This document shows positions 44,244-57,685 of a stretch of 64,000 nt of DNA, one piece after another. The stretch lies in assembly GCA_904066235.2 (NCBI GenBank), contig CAJFCV020000005.1, forward strand, positions 7,063,501 through 7,127,500, written 5' to 3'. Source of the DNA: Bursaphelenchus xylophilus. Its lineage: Eukaryota > Nematoda > Chromadorea > Rhabditida > Aphelenchoididae. Below the pieces are notes generated by a model, which saw only the letters and a list, made by a program, of their open reading frames with translations, made no database searches and was not told where the DNA came from. Both the position numbers and the translations under genes were made by a program. Position 1 is the stretch's first letter. The number at the start of each line of letters is the position of its first letter.

Positions 44244-47200
44244 TATTGGAGGACCTTGGAGGACTGACTTGTTACCCGACATACGAACGCCCTAGTCTTG
44301 TTTCGAACGAAGAAATCGAGCCAGAGCCTTTGTTTCGTGCTTAATTTATCTCCAGGGCCTTTTACTTCGACCACCTAAAGGGGAATAAATTTTAAATAGG
44401 GGCAATAAATACTTACGGCCAGCGTTTTCTGGGTCCGATTCCACACCGTCAGGTCAGGCATTCCACTCCGGGAGTTGCGGTAATCGGTCGCGAATCTTCG
44501 GAATAGATTGATCAGCATTTCTAGGTCTACACATTCCAAGATTTCCCATAACCTCTGGAATACAATAATAAAAATCAAAATCCAAAACCCCTTACCTCAT
44601 CACGATTTTGGGCCATACTAAAGGTGTTCCAATCAACTTCTGCACTTTTCGTTGCATAATATAACTCAAAATTGAGTTTGACAATGTCATGTAACTTCTG
44701 ACGATCATTCCTAATCTCCGCAAATCGATTTTCAAACTGATCTTTCCGGCTCTCGTAGAACAAGCGACTATTTTGATCCATTGGACAGGTCTGAAAATTT
44801 AAATCATCACATAACTTATAAGAACATCGAATTTCTATATTAATTTACCTGAAGCTCTGATATCCAAGAGTTTGGAATGCATTTATCGAAGATAATATCC
44901 ACACAAGTCAATCCAAACAAGGTGTGCCACACTCCTCCTTCTTTATGAAGCCCATTCTCAAAGCCCGCCTTCTCAATCAAATGGATCAATGCGATCTGTT
45001 CTACGCTACAGTAATCCACATTATCCCCATTCTTGGACATAAACATATTTGTTCGACCATTCCCGAGATTCTTGGACAAGGTTGTGGCTGATATTGTGAT
45101 CTTAAATTAATTGTCATAATATTGCAATTTTTTTTAAAATTCTACAGTAATACTCTTACGATTTCCGGATCAACCAAATGTATTACTGGGGTAAACTCCT
45201 TCTTTTGTCCTTTTGCCAACTTTACAGCCCGATCTTGCAATGACAATCGATCTCTTTGAAGAATCAAAGGGTCCTTTACAAAACTTTTACATAATGTGAA
45301 CGCAGAGTCGGGTCGTTTGTGATGGAATTCCATGTTTAGAGCCAGTCTATCCATCAGATGTCCTCTTCGATTCAAATAAAATCGGTCGAGATCTGCAAAT
45401 CAAATCAGAATCATCCTTGAATCACAAAAATATTACCTTTCCGAAGAATCAGAAAAGAGATAAAATTACAAGCCAGCTCATAATCCTTCAATTTCTGGGC
45501 TGATTCAGCTCCATGCATCACCAGCCGAATTAAAATCGCTGGATAAGTAAATTTTAGCAGGAAATCCGGCACTTTTTGATAGAACGCCAACCTAAATGGT
45601 CAACCTAAATAACAAAAAACCTTCTACATTTCTTACATCCCAACGTCCATTCGGAATGATTGCAGGTCAGACGCGGCAACTTTAACTCGATTGCAGATCT
45701 CTGAATGTTTCTTTCTCCGATTTAAGGCCGCAACTTCCATTTCAAGCAACTTTGCTGTAATAAATCTGCAATCACACTGTGATAACCTCAAAACATTAAA
45801 ATCGAATCTTCGCAATATTAACTAACATACTTCATAAAGTCATCATAACCACGATAAATCCCTTTGATCCGAGTAATTTCCTTATCGCAGTACATGTATT
45901 TCTCAGTTTTCTTCTCAACATTGTACATTTCATAGCTAAACACACCCAATTATAACGATAATAAAGACTTACAATAGATCACGAATTAAGACAAGTCCAT
46001 CATCATCGAACAATCGATGGGAGTCCATGGTAAACGGAGAATAAACAGTGCAGAATGAGACGACAAATTGATAGAAGGAAAGGTTCACGCGATACATTGA
46101 ACCAACAATATTTTGGACACTAAAAAAGGTGATAACAGATCAATTGAATAAAAAATATACAAACTTCAACATCCACATACTTCTTCAGGGCTGCTTGTTT
46201 AACCGATCCACCACAAATTCCCTTCTGATTCTCGATCTGATTGACGATGGATCGCCGGGCTTCCTCAGATTTATTCTTCGGCTTATTCAATTTCATTCGA
46301 GCGCAGAATGTTCTTAATTCTTCAGCGTTCAAAACGGATAACACCTCGTCCAAACCAGTCTCATATTCATCCGTCAAGGCAGAGAGTAACCCCTTCGCGT
46401 ATAACTTTGGAAATATTTTCTTGAGATCCAGACTTTCTCGATATCGAATACTGAAAACAATACAAATCTATAATATCAGTACAATATCAGAGCCAACACA
46501 TATCTTATTTACGTACGGCTTACCTTAATCTCGAAGGAACATACCATCGTCGACCATTCTGACACAACCATAAGGCAACATCTCGCTCGTCAGCTAAAAA
46601 TGGAGATAAGTCATCACCTTACAGTAATCCTCACCTTCCAATGAGAGAAATCTGTAAAACGATGGCAAGAGTGGAGCCCAGAAAGAACAACTAGGTTCAT
46701 CAGAGAGATCATGTGTTAGAACCTAAAGCATAAATCATCACCTTACAAAAAACTCACCGTTTTACAGATATTTCTAAAGATCCGTACTGTGTAATGGAGA
46801 TCCTTTTCATTTATTGGTAGTTCAAGTTTATCTATACATTTCTTGTATAAAACATCGGCGGGGAGATCATCAATGGCTTCTGGAAGTACCTGAGGAGCCG
46901 GCCTAAAAAAGCTATTTCTTAGGTTAGGTAAAAGCAGATATGGCTCGCGGACCGGGGCCCAGCCCGTTTCAAATTTTCCTTTGCCCGGCCCGCCAGTATA
47001 CACTAACATAACAAAAATTGGTATTAGCCAGTGAAAAGCTCCAAAAAATAAAGACTAACGGTAGGTACATTTATAAAAATTTTAGCTTCGTTTCGTCAAT
47101 TATAATACTACAACTTATCGCCTTACTAGCACGATGTGAGATACTGACCGTTTAATAGAAGGGGAAATCTTGACCCTTTTGGCGAACGGTTCATCTTTAG

Positions 47201-47408
47201 TTGCGGCAACTTGTTCATTAACAACGATCCTTTGTGAAAATTGGACACATTCCACTACCTCGATGTCCGAATCATCCCCTTTGGAGTCATCAAAGCGAAC
47301 TATACACTCGTTTTTATGTCTTTCGATGTAGCAGTATGGCACATTTGCCCCACATTCACCGCACGTCGCCCCTCTTTTTGCTCTCTCAAACGCTTCTTTC
47401 AAAGACAT
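44244..47408 (-). CDS. fan-1: FAN1 structure-specific nuclease
   Basis: Many short exons on the minus strand. The first (from 47408) begins MSLKEAFERAKRGATCGECG and has a UBZ-type zinc finger (CxxC, HxxxC in CGECG...IERHKNEC). Middle exons carry DERDVALWLCQNGRRWYVPS and SVLNAEELRTFCARM, matching the SAP-like and helical region of FAN1. The C-terminus has the VRR-NUC nuclease: YRNSRSGMPDLTVWNRTQK, then after an intron VVEVKGPGDKLSTKQRLWLD. The catalytic PD...EVK residues are present. It ends KVLQ at 44244. About 800 aa. Family role: 5' flap endo/exonuclease for interstrand crosslink repair, recruited by ubiquitinated FANCD2 through the UBZ. It lies 155 bp downstream of rps-16 on the same strand. 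Confidence 0.92.
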
Positions 47409-47563
47409 TGCGCTTCATCTATGAAGATATTAGACAGGACAATTCAGATCACACAATAAATTATCGTTTCTAACGGAAGACCCGGTTACAATCACAGGCC
47501 TCTAATAACATCCATTTAATGACTCCATACAACAAACAAAAACAATTTACTCGCAACAAAGAA

Positions 47564-48238
47564 TTAACGGTAAGATTTCTGGTAGCGGGCACGGGCACCT
47601 GGACCACCGAACTTCTTGGGCTCACGGCGACGAGGATCGGCAACCAACAGAGAGCGGTCGTATGTGACCAACAACTCCTTGAGGATCTTCTTGTTCTGTT
47701 CGTCAACGTTCTTCTGGTAGTAGGCGATCAGGGCCTTGGAGATGGCTTGTCGGATAGCTAAAAGCAGAGAAATAAGTAACAGAAACGTAAATGCGAACAA
47801 TCCGCAATACGTTATTTAATAAAACAATATCATTTCTAAGGACAGTTAAACATTCTCAAAGTTCATGAAAGCTCTTCCTAAACGCAAACAATATTCTGCA
47901 AGACTCACCATAGATTTGAGCGACGGCACCACCACCCTTGACTCTGACTCGCATGTCGATTCCAGCGAATTTGTCGGCTCCGACGATAAGAAGAGGCTCC
48001 TGAAGTTTGATTCGTAGGATTTCTGGCTGAAGATGCTCAAGGGGACGGCCGTTAACCTTGATCAAGCCTTTTCCTTCCTTGGCGTAGACGACGGCGGTAG
48101 CCAACTTCTAAAAAACAAAACTACACTTATAGCCGAGAGCAACATCTAAAACATAGACAAAAATGAGAAAATTCTTACCTTACGGCCATAAACCTGAACA
48201 GGCTGGGCAGTCGACTTTGGCTTCTCGACTTGGGACAT
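47564..48238 (-). CDS. rps-16: Small ribosomal subunit protein uS9 (RPS16)
   Basis: Four exons, 48238-48179, 48107 to about 47910, and the last exons to 47564, give about 145 aa. The sequence [20 protein letters not shown] leads into [20 protein letters not shown]. The C-terminus is diagnostic: [20 protein letters not shown] followed by Arg, the conserved tail that reaches the P site. Family role: 40S ribosomal subunit head protein. A TTTTTTCAG acceptor about 7 nt before the ATG suggests spliced-leader trans-splicing. fan-1 begins 155 bp downstream on the same strand. Confidence 0.97.
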
Positions 48239-48748
48239 CTTACCCTGAAAAAACACAATCAATAAAAACAAAAAAGTGAACCAACGGAAAAATAGCACGT
48301 AAGATAACGCGATATTCAAAATTTAGCAAAATTAGAAGATATAGTATAAAGAGTACATTACAACTGGTAAAACTAAATATACCAAGTTTTTTCGTCAAAA
48401 AATAAGGGAAAATATTTCTTTCTCCTACCGTAATTTTTTGCTTGGCTTTCCGTCGTTTTCGTTGCAGGACCCACAAAAAAGCCGGAAACACCGAAATTTA
48501 AAGTCGGAAAGTAATTATAAATCACTGCTGGATTTCAGATGATTTTTGCATAATGCTATTGGATTCCTTCTAACTCATTATTTTTTCGGAATTGTAAGTT
48601 TTCAGCTTTCGTTCAAACTTTCAGTCATAGGAATGTTTATTTGAGAAACGAACAGATTACAAGAAAACCCAGTTGTTCGAAACATAAGAAATAAAATCAA
48701 TACAGAGACCAAACAATTATATTATTTTTGTGAGCAGTTTGAGGTCGA
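48239..48748. promoter_or_regulatory. Upstream region of rps-16
   Basis: About 510 nt, AT-rich. A polypyrimidine acceptor (TTGTGTTTTTTCAG) lies immediately upstream of the rps-16 ATG (about 48245-48258). The rest presumably holds the rps-16 promoter and the 3' UTR of the RhoGAP gene. No exon seen. Confidence 0.45.
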
Positions 48749-51296
48749 TCAAGGAGGGCGAACACCGACGTTTGCGTCGAATCTTTTAATTAGTGAGGCC
48801 ACGTTGTTGAAGTTCGGATTTTCTTGAGGTCGACGATCTCGAGTGAAGCCGGAGTCCTGTGAATTTACAGTCGAGGCGGTGCGTTCTCTCAACACGGCAG
48901 GAGGATGTACAGCTTTGATAGGTTCGAGACCTGAAAAATTAAAAATAATGTTGAGATAAACCTCGTGTAAGCCAACATAAAATATAACAAAACAAACCAT
49001 TCATCATGAAACCTTCATTGACATTATCGAGAAGACTTCCTTCTGGGACAATCTGAGACTTTGATTTGTGTCGAGTGAATCGATTAAAGTTATATTTGGT
49101 GATGGTGAAACCAGCCTCCAGATTCTCATTGCTTTGCCGTTTCGCATTGAGCGTATGAGTTCTTCGTATCTGTTTTCTTCCATCTAAACGACAGATTTAA
49201 ATCCATACTCAACCTTCTCCCATTCCAAACAACAAACCCTACCTTTAAGTCCAGCTGTCACCGTGTTTGGTTGATTTCTTTTCAACGCGATCCCTCCAAC
49301 TGGAGCCGTTCTTCTTCTCGTTTTGGTCAGCGGAACGTCTCTCGGTTTCAATGGGGTTGGACAGTCTTTGAACTCAAAACTCGACCAATTGATCTCTTCT
49401 TTCGACTTAATATCCTCAATCACCGGTGTGCTTTCCTCAACTTTCGTCTGGACTTCCTGCACATCCACAATATTCTTGACTTCTTCGACCCTTTGCTTCT
49501 CTTCCTTTTCCTGTACATTCACTTGATCTTCGGGAGTCTTAATGCAAAACATAGAATTCTGACGTTGTAAGTCTTGACGTGCTCTCTCGGCGCCCAAAAA
49601 CGGAGCACTTTGTGGTTTGGAGGGGGCGCGGAAGGATAAGGAGCGGTCCATGGGATTTTTGGGTTGGACGATGTCACTGGTTGAGGTATTCTTTCTGGGG
49701 AACAGCTTGGTGGTCATGGGCTCAAGGGGATCGTCGCAAACGCCGGAGGTCCGACGACCTGGCAGGTATTTGCCCAGGTTCTTGATCGTCCTCACTACTG
49801 AGCTACCTCTTCTCTGCAAAAACTTCTAGTATAATATTAGCTTGAACTGACACCAAAAACGACACAATTACGTATGCACAAACACCATCACAACATGGAT
49901 GGGAGGGTGCAAACGTACTAAAAGGCAAAGATACCTTGGCCCCTTGCTTCTTCTTGTCCCTTTCGCCAACTCGTTCGGTTGGAACCGATGTTGTGGAGAC
50001 GACGGAGCCCGACGGAGGAAGGTATCGCACGTTGTTTGGGGTTTCAAAGACCGCGGACGCACTAAAAAGTTACACATAACTGTTAGATTGACATCGACAA
50101 TGTTAATGTACAATGTTTTTACCCTTAAAAAAAGAAAAATAATCGTACCCTGAGTTGAGATGACAACTGGAGCTCCTGGAGCTGTATGAAGACCCGACTC
50201 TGTTCACATTCGAATGATGGGAAGGCGGGTGTTGACCTCTCAACATCATCGGCGGTTTCGCTGCAAAAAATGACATCAACATCATAAAAAAGGATTGGTT
50301 TAGAATTTCGAATCTATCAACCTACCAAGTTCTACATGCCGAGTAATCATCGTCGCCAAAACATTGGCAATAGCACCAATCCCAAACTTAATATCATCCG
50401 TCTAAAACAATACCTATAAAAGTTCAAATTACCCACATTTTGGCCGGTTTTGCCTTGCAGGTCCGTGTTAACGAACAAAGAAGGAGCAATACAGGTGCCC
50501 ATATTCCTAGGGTCCATTTTATTGGTCTCACTGCAGTCACAAACCTAAATATAATTTAGATCAATTGTAAAATTAATCACCTACTCTCTTCAGCCGTTGC
50601 ATTAAATAAGCCAAAGTGGCTACATTGAGCCGAGGCAGTGCTTTTATTAGGGTGAACATTCCCATCGGCTTCCGTATCGCCTTCCCAGTCTTGTCCATCG
50701 CAAATGCAATAATCTGATTCTCCTTGTCGAGGAAAATACCCCCTTCAAGATGGCTGAAGAACCGTTTAATCAACACCGCCACATCAACGGGTGTGCAATC
50801 CTCGGGGATGCGACAACGTCCATCGAACGCCACCTAACATACAAATAAAATTATCAATTTATCCGAAAGATACCTAAAACAATATATTCTACAAACTGAC
50901 CTCCGCATTATCGATACGTTGGTTATTTCCTTGTCGTCGAAAAATTCCTTCGATCTTGAAGCCATCATTGCGCTTGATATAGTCGAAAGCTTCCACCAAA
51001 AACCTAAAACAAGATGTTATCCTTGACGAACCGCAAGCTTCGTATGGGCAAAAATTAAGATTATACTTCATCCTTAACTTTTCATACTATTTTCAAGAAC
51101 TACTATCATAAATCAGCCCGTAGGCACCAAAAATCCACAAGAATTAACGTCCGACCTAATACAACATCCCCAAAATAAAAAAAACCCACTTTGGGACCCT
51201 GAATTCCTCGGCCCGGTTCTCTTCAGTTGGCAATCTAACGGTCGTGAGTTCCACTTGGGACAGCTGGATGTATGCAGGAGCCTTGTTACTTCGCAT
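48749..51296 (-). CDS. RhoGAP protein, ARHGAP11A / RGA-3/4-like (start uncertain)
   Basis: About nine exons on the minus strand. An N-terminal RhoGAP domain reads RVPKFLVEAFDYIKRNDGFK, then EGIFRRQGNNQRI with the arginine finger, PEDCTPVDVAVLIKRFFSHL, and KMDPRNMGTCIAPSLF. This early placement and spacing match ARHGAP11A (MP-GAP) and C. elegans RGA-3/RGA-4, which inactivate RhoA in mitosis and cytokinesis. The rest is a long, basic, Ser/Thr-rich tail with SFRAPSKPQSAPF and LGKYLPGRRTSG, probably regulated by phosphorylation. It ends DANVGVRPP. The exon with GHKCGEMRSNKAPAYIQL begins after a TCTCCACAG acceptor and is open upstream of ATG 51296, so one more 5' exon may exist near 51330-51650. 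Confidence 0.8.
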
Positions 51297-54268
51297 TTCG
51301 CCACATTTATGACCGAACCTGTGGAGATTGAAGGTAGAAGTGAAAATGAATATCAAATTTGAATAATCTCGTTTCCTTTCCTCTCAGAGAATGGTGTTTT
51401 CTCTTCTCCGAGGATGGAAACGACGCGCTTTCTCGGCACAACAAAAAAAAACTCGATCAACGCGCAAATAGAAAACCGAAAGACTTGTCCTCCCGCATCT
51501 GGCGCCAAAATCCGAATTTGAAATTTTTGGTACGAAGACAATTCGAAATCGTAAAATTTGCCTCAAAATTAAATCTACCCTGAAATGTCGATTAAAATGT
51601 TGAGCAGAACAGTATGCAAATTTCTTGATCAAACGAGCAAACATGATCAAAAAATTTGAGGAATTCGAATAAAAAACGGCGAAGTTCTAAATGTTCCAGT
51701 CAGATCAGATAAAGAGAAAACACAGCGACTAGATTTATAGGGGCAAAGGAACCCTTTGAAAGTCCACCAACAGCGTCAAATATTTCCGTTCCACAGACTG
51801 ACCTTATGTTATACTAGGCATCTCGGATGCAAAAATTGTTCAAACTAGAAGCAGTTAAGACGCAATTTGTGATTTATTCGACTATTTTTTTGTAAGTTTA
51901 CAATGTTACACCTAAATAATGCCAAAAAAGTTTACATATTTTTCTATTTCCATTGCATAACCGCCTTGTTTAGACCAAAATATTTTGGTGTGGACGGTTT
52001 ATTTTGGATTTAAACCATGCAATTTTTTCCGTTCCCCTCTTCGAAGGCTGACTAGCATCACCTATAAATATTCCTGAACACTTCATCTCCTCATAGACAA
52101 GTCACGTATTTTACATCTTCAGGAGATGACCGTTCTAATATCACGTGTTCCTAGGTTCGGGGGATAATCCGGCATACAAGTGACAAGAGTAACTGAGATT
52201 ACTGACTTGATGTAAACCTTCGTTTCTCATAACTTGTGGTAATTACGGGTTACAGACACAAATTAAATTCCAGTAAGGGCTGCGAGTACGGGGGCTATAA
52301 TCACGCGTTCTGCTTCCGGTGCCCAAATACGACCAGGAATAGTAAACTAACGGAAGTAGTAGCACGCAAAGGAGTATTGGAGGGGGGCAAAGGGCGCTTT
52401 ATTTCCATGCAAAGTACAAATACATCAGCAGATCTACATATTACAGTAACTTTGTTGGAATCTAAAGTTTAGTGGCTGAACAGAACCCTCCGGTGTTATG
52501 CTGGACATAAGGAGGGCTGATCTTACTCGACATTTAGAGAGATATTACTCTAGACATTGGGCGGACAGATATTATCCTAGACATTAGGCGGACCGAGCCC
52601 TCTTCCAAGGCGAGTTCGAACACTCGGGGAGAACCCAATAAAAGCCTAACGACGGAATATGTCACAAGCCCATCCCGCTGATCTTATTAACGCTCAATAT
52701 CCATTCCGATTTTATTGTCAGCGTATGAAAAAATGTTAAAACGAGAGAATTGCGCACTTTCGCCCTTCCTTTCATTTCCGCCTCGCCTTCGTAACCCCTT
52801 GTAACGAATGGATGGGATGCGTCAACCGTCTCTGAGTGTCCGCTTAAGGCCGAACATGTAGCGATAGATGGATGGGAGTGTCGAGGACACGGGCTATGTC
52901 GATTGTAGATGTCATCTCCTGTGCCTGCGGGGCTCATTTCCTCTCGTTGAGGTCAAAAGTCCGCGTTCCTCTCCCCAGATTCTCCGGGGATTCGAACAAA
53001 AACAACAAAAGGATTGTCTGTGTTTTTTATACGCCGTGTCAGAATGGTGACATCTATTTCGGTGAATAAAACATTGGGATCGCATCCAATATTCGAGAGT
53101 TACATTTTGCAAAATTTGCTCTCTGGAGACGCCTTGCTGGATTCAATGGGTTTCATCCGAAATCTTTGGGGGAGATAGGACATCTTGATAAGATACGAAC
53201 ATGTTTCGGCTCAGAATACACATGTTTCTTGTATAAGAAATAACGTTCTATAACTGATCTTGCATCGAAAGCACTTTACTTATCCAAAAACAGAAGAAAG
53301 GGATGTTTTTCGGCCTCCAAGTTCATCAAAATGTGTCCTTAAAACTATGTTGCGTGACGTCATCGACCATATTTGATTTGCAATCATGACAATTGATGTC
53401 CGCGTCGACAGTTAACAACATGTTTACCACAAATCCATCTTTATTTATCCCTCCAAAGGGCATCTATACGGTAGCGTTAAACGTTTTGCACACATTCTTG
53501 TTTATCTATTGAAAAGATTGGTTTTCACTGCCTCAGGGTACCTGTTTATCTCTGCCTCGACCGAAAATTACCGTAATTTTCGCTGGTCGAGGCTCAACTG
53601 ACACGCAGAAAGATCGTCCTCGGCATGTTTTTAGTGGAAAGAGAGCCCATTCCCGCTCGACTACGCAGTCCATTCGACTCGCAAAGAGAGAATGGGACAA
53701 CTGCGGGGGATTGGCATACGTCATGCACCATAATGCAATTAGTTTGCGACTATTACTATACGAAAATTGGATGGAACAACATTCATGGGGAACGCAATCA
53801 AAGTTCGGAGGAGTCAAAGTATACGTTCCTAAAAATACCGAGTAATCCATCACTGAAATGCATGTCAATAACCACCAAACGATCATATTTATTAAATTGG
53901 AACGACTGATCGTGTTTCGCCGCTTTATCAACATTTATCCCTACATTCCAATCTTCATCACATAGTTAAAATAATTTCAAGAGTTACCATTTTGTATTGA
54001 TTTATTGGAAAATAATACGAGTTTTGTTACAGTTTTTGAAATATTTTAAGTAGCCTCTTTGGAGCATTATGCGATCACAATTTATACCTTTGAAAGGTGA
54101 ATGGATATATGTATTATAATTTTGGGGGAACAATTCAAGTGAAACGATATCTATAAATGGTGAGTGAAAAGATCACCTCGCTTTTGATAAATGCCAAAAC
54201 AATTTTGAGCTGTGTTTGAGAGAATACAAAGTGTTAAAAAGACCGGTATTCGAATAACAACTAGAGTA
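51297..54268. other. Intergenic region between RhoGAP and GSKIP-like genes
   Basis: About 3 kb without a supported exon, apart from a possible 5' exon of the RhoGAP gene near 51330-51650. It holds a two-copy 27-bp tandem repeat (52541-52594) and one CRE palindrome (53355-53362). The longest ORF (53533-53934, minus) has no recognisable features. Confidence 0.45.
52541..52594 (+). repeat. 27-bp tandem repeat, two units
   Basis: Two adjacent units, each starting GATATTA and containing CTAGACATT and GGCGGAC, differing at about four positions. A weaker third copy may precede them (GATCTTACTCGACATTTAGA at 52519). Confidence 0.6.
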
Positions 54269-56201
54269 TCACGAAGAGTCCGCATCCGACGTTGTTGAAC
54301 AACTGGAGCTGTTGTCCGGCCGAATGGGAGGGGAACAGGCGCAGGCCGGGTATTCGTCGCAATTCTCGTACATCCTCAGCTTCTGGCTGACCTTCTCTCC
54401 GAAGCGCTGTTTGTAGCCGGGTGAAAGGACTTCCATCAGATCGTATAAGGAGTCATAGTACTTGGTAAACAACTCCATTCGGGTGAAATCGCCTTGCATA
54501 CAATCTGATCTCAGCGATGTTACTCTCCATCCTTTGTGAGTCAATTCGAGGCAGTAGGGTTGTCCTGAAAACACAAATCATTAGATTGTGACAAAAACAG
54601 ATAAGAATCTAACAAATTAAAGTACTTCTTTCTGAAAAAGCATTTCTTTGCGAATTCAAAAAAGTGCAACAGTCCTCTTCGGAGAAAAAAGAGCCTAGAT
54701 TAGGTCAAATTACTGGGCACAGGCGATGCATCGCACGTCATGGGACAACAAAAACATAAAAACATCAAAAACAAACCTTCTGCTGTGGTCAGATTGACGA
54801 AAATGAGTTCGGGAGTTCGAGGAAGCATCTCTGACACACTGATTGACTGCACTGCGTGACTCAGTTGATGGACGGCGGCTAGGGCTTCCAATTCTAATGT
54901 AGATTCGCCTCGCGACTGGGATCCGCTTTCCAACAACAATTTACTCAGGGAAACAGCCTTATCCAAGGACATCGGGATAGAACTGAAATTGTAAGTAATT
55001 GATAAAAAGTACAAAAAAAGAAAAACTGGCTACAAATTAAGACCTGCAAGTCTAAACTATCAATCATTTAGAGCCTACACCAGTTGAGCAGTCATTGATT
55101 AATAAATGCGAGCTTTCCCGATATTTTCCGGTTGAGATTTGATCTTCATATGATCTTTGTCAACGAAAACATCCGCCAAATCAGCGGAATATTCAACACT
55201 ATTACACCAAGAAAACCTTTATCATGATACAAGAAGAAGATCCCATTCAAGTGTAATAGGACAAAGTGCAAGTCAACTATTTAACTGATCTTATCCCATA
55301 TAAAACTTACGGTCTCCTTTCATCCCGACAACAGGGTCTCTCAACGATGAGAGCTTCTATCAACGATGGTCGGCGGAACATTCTCTTGACAATTAGGGTC
55401 CAATCAAGGAAACCCAGACTATTTAAACCGCCAAAAGAAGTATGATCGGGCGGGTGGGAGAGCAGAAAAATCCCAAAATAATCAAGGGGGCAGAGATGGA
55501 TAACCTTTGAAAGTCGTTCTCTGCTCCAGTTTTGGGTCTCTTATCAAGCTCCCGTTGCAGACAATCTATCAGCGAATGAGCTGCTAGATTGTCGACGAGC
55601 AAGCGGGTTTCGTTTAGACTAGCCCCCCGCACGTGGTTATGTTTCGAAATCTCTATTACCCCAAAGATAAGATCGCAATATTGCGGGACGCGAAAGGGAA
55701 TCCTCGTATCAAATGTGTAGGCGTTTAATCGATGAAACGCATGTGATATTACGAAATCACGGTAAATTTACGAAATTCGAGGAAGTTCTCAAGCTCCGTG
55801 ACCATTGTTTCTATTGTGAATGACAGGAGACAGACCGTCATGACGCGTCTTCCTTATTTGTAATCAAAAACAAAATCAATTTAGAAATTAATCACCCTCA
55901 TGGGTTGCTACCCCGTGTTCCGTCAACTTTTAGCCCTGTTTTCCATCTTCAACTATGAAAGTAAAAGAAATAATTTAAAAATAACTCACCTCATTTTGGA
56001 ACAGAAAAGATCCTCTGGATAACAGATTCTGGAAGGGATATTGAGATTGAGTGGATCAGGCCCTCTGCATTTACAATTGAAAGATGCGGAAAACACCTCG
56101 TCACCCTCGTCAAAGGAATTTCGGTTGACTGGAGAAGGTGGTGGAGAGCTGGGCACTGAAGCAACTGAACGCCAGAGGGTTTTCGAATGAAGACTAGTCA
56201 T
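54269..56201 (-). CDS. GSKIP-domain protein
   Basis: Three exons on the minus strand joined in phase, about 200 aa. Exon 1 (from 56201) encodes MTSLHSKTLWRSVASVPSSP and RICYPEDLFCSKM, a Pro/Ser-rich N-terminus. After a 1-kb intron, exon 2 has ELEALAAVHQLSHAVQSISV and PRTPELIFVNLTTAEG. Exon 3 has QPYCLELTHKGWRVTSLRSD, YYDSLYDLMEVLSPGYKQRF and GEKVSQKLRMYE, matching GSKIP across its whole fold. Family role: GSKIP binds GSK3-beta and the PKA regulatory subunit; the YxSLYxLxxxLSPxYxxxFG block includes the GSK3-binding helix. A Cys/Ser-rich tail follows. The N-terminal extension is longer than in human GSKIP (139 aa). ATG 56201 lies soon after a TTTTAG acceptor. Confidence 0.85.
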
Positions 56202-57685
56202 TTCCTTCTAAAAGAATGCACACTGTTATCACAAATTCCGATAGGCTATCGCTCGACAAAGCTGCAATGAAAGCCTTTCACCCAAAAATATTCTTTGACC
56301 GTGTAGAACAAGAAAAGCGGAAAGAATAACTTGAGAAAGAATTCTAGAGGTAATTGGCTTTTCCACGGAGATTGAGCCCCTCTATTCACGTGAAAGCGGG
56401 ATGAAAATCCGATGAGACACACACAAATAAACAGCCGCCATGCACCCGAAAATAATTTATTCTGAAAAAAGATTATGGGTCAAGTCTCCCTTAGGCAGGA
56501 GTCAACTGTCTTCCGATGATAAAATTCCGAAAAACAACTGATCGAATCAATCAAAATGCACCCGGAATGGACGAAACAATTAGAAAGGGGCTTTAAAGCG
56601 AGTGAAAGGGTTCGACATCTCTTTTTTCAGCGCGTGTACGAAACCACCACAAGACCTACGCTGCAAGATGTTTTTGCGGGAATAAATACGTTTTTCTGAA
56701 GGAATTAGGGGAGGAGATCAGAGGCAAGATTGAAGATCATGGACAAAACTCGGTTCATCAGTGAAAAAGAGCCGATTTCGAAAGCGTTGGAGCGGGGGAA
56801 TGGGAAACGAGCGAATGGAAAATGGGAGGGCGGGGATGACGCAAAGAAAAAAGAAATGGTTCTACTCTTGGCCGTCTGGCCCCTTTCCAGTGGCCATAAG
56901 CAGAAACGGCGGCTGTACAGAGCGTGGGCTTCCCGCCGCGCTTGACTCGAATAAATAGGGAAGAGGGCGAGATCCAGTTCTTTTTTTCGAATGACTCATC
57001 CCACAACGCGAGAATTAATTGGATAAGGTCGGCGACTTTCTGGAGACCGTCTACGCCCATCGGAGTCGGCGTGCCACTCCAACGGAATATTCGCACGTCT
57101 TTTTGGAGAGTTTTTTTGGTTGAACGGACATCCCCGAATACAAAAACGGATGGGAATGACAGGATGTTTGGGTCAAACCCTCCTTTCCCCTGAAGACAGG
57201 TGTTCGCTGTAGGCGGGAGGTTGATCGGCTCTGAAAGAGAAGAATTAAATTGAGAAAAAAACGATGCACAACTCTTTTCCCTTCAACACTTTAGCGATCA
57301 AAATGTGTAACACGTGAAGGCATCGCCGTGGCCAACGTCATCCGAGGCTTCCGATATAAACTTTTGAACTTATTTGCGAAAGGAGCTCTCGAGAGGAAGG
57401 AGGAGGTGAGGCCGGGCCACGGAAAGGGCGGAAAGATGGCAGGGCCCGGGAATTTGGGGACAAGGCGAGACCAAAAGTCGTCCGATAACATTAAACATAA
57501 GTTGGGGAATTTCGAAATGGAAAGGGGATTCTGGATTCGAGTAATGGGTATGATACCACTTTATTGAGGGGCCAGATGCGAGAAGAGGAGGGCTTCGGCA
57601 CTCTGAACTCTTTTTATATACCCTTTTATTCCCTCCCCTCGCTCTAATTGTCCTTTAGTTTTCATTAATATTCACTTTAGCCTTC
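56202..57685. other. Intergenic region
   Basis: About 1.5 kb between the GSKIP-like gene and the 3' end of the next minus-strand gene. Mixed composition with G+C-rich patches near 56780-56930 and 57390-57460. Overlapping ORFs on both strands look like shadows. No RNA gene seen. Confidence 0.4.

Noticed and set aside
53533..53934. 133-aa ORF on the minus strand
   Set aside because: Mixed composition with no domain, signal peptide or supporting exon. Left as intergenic.
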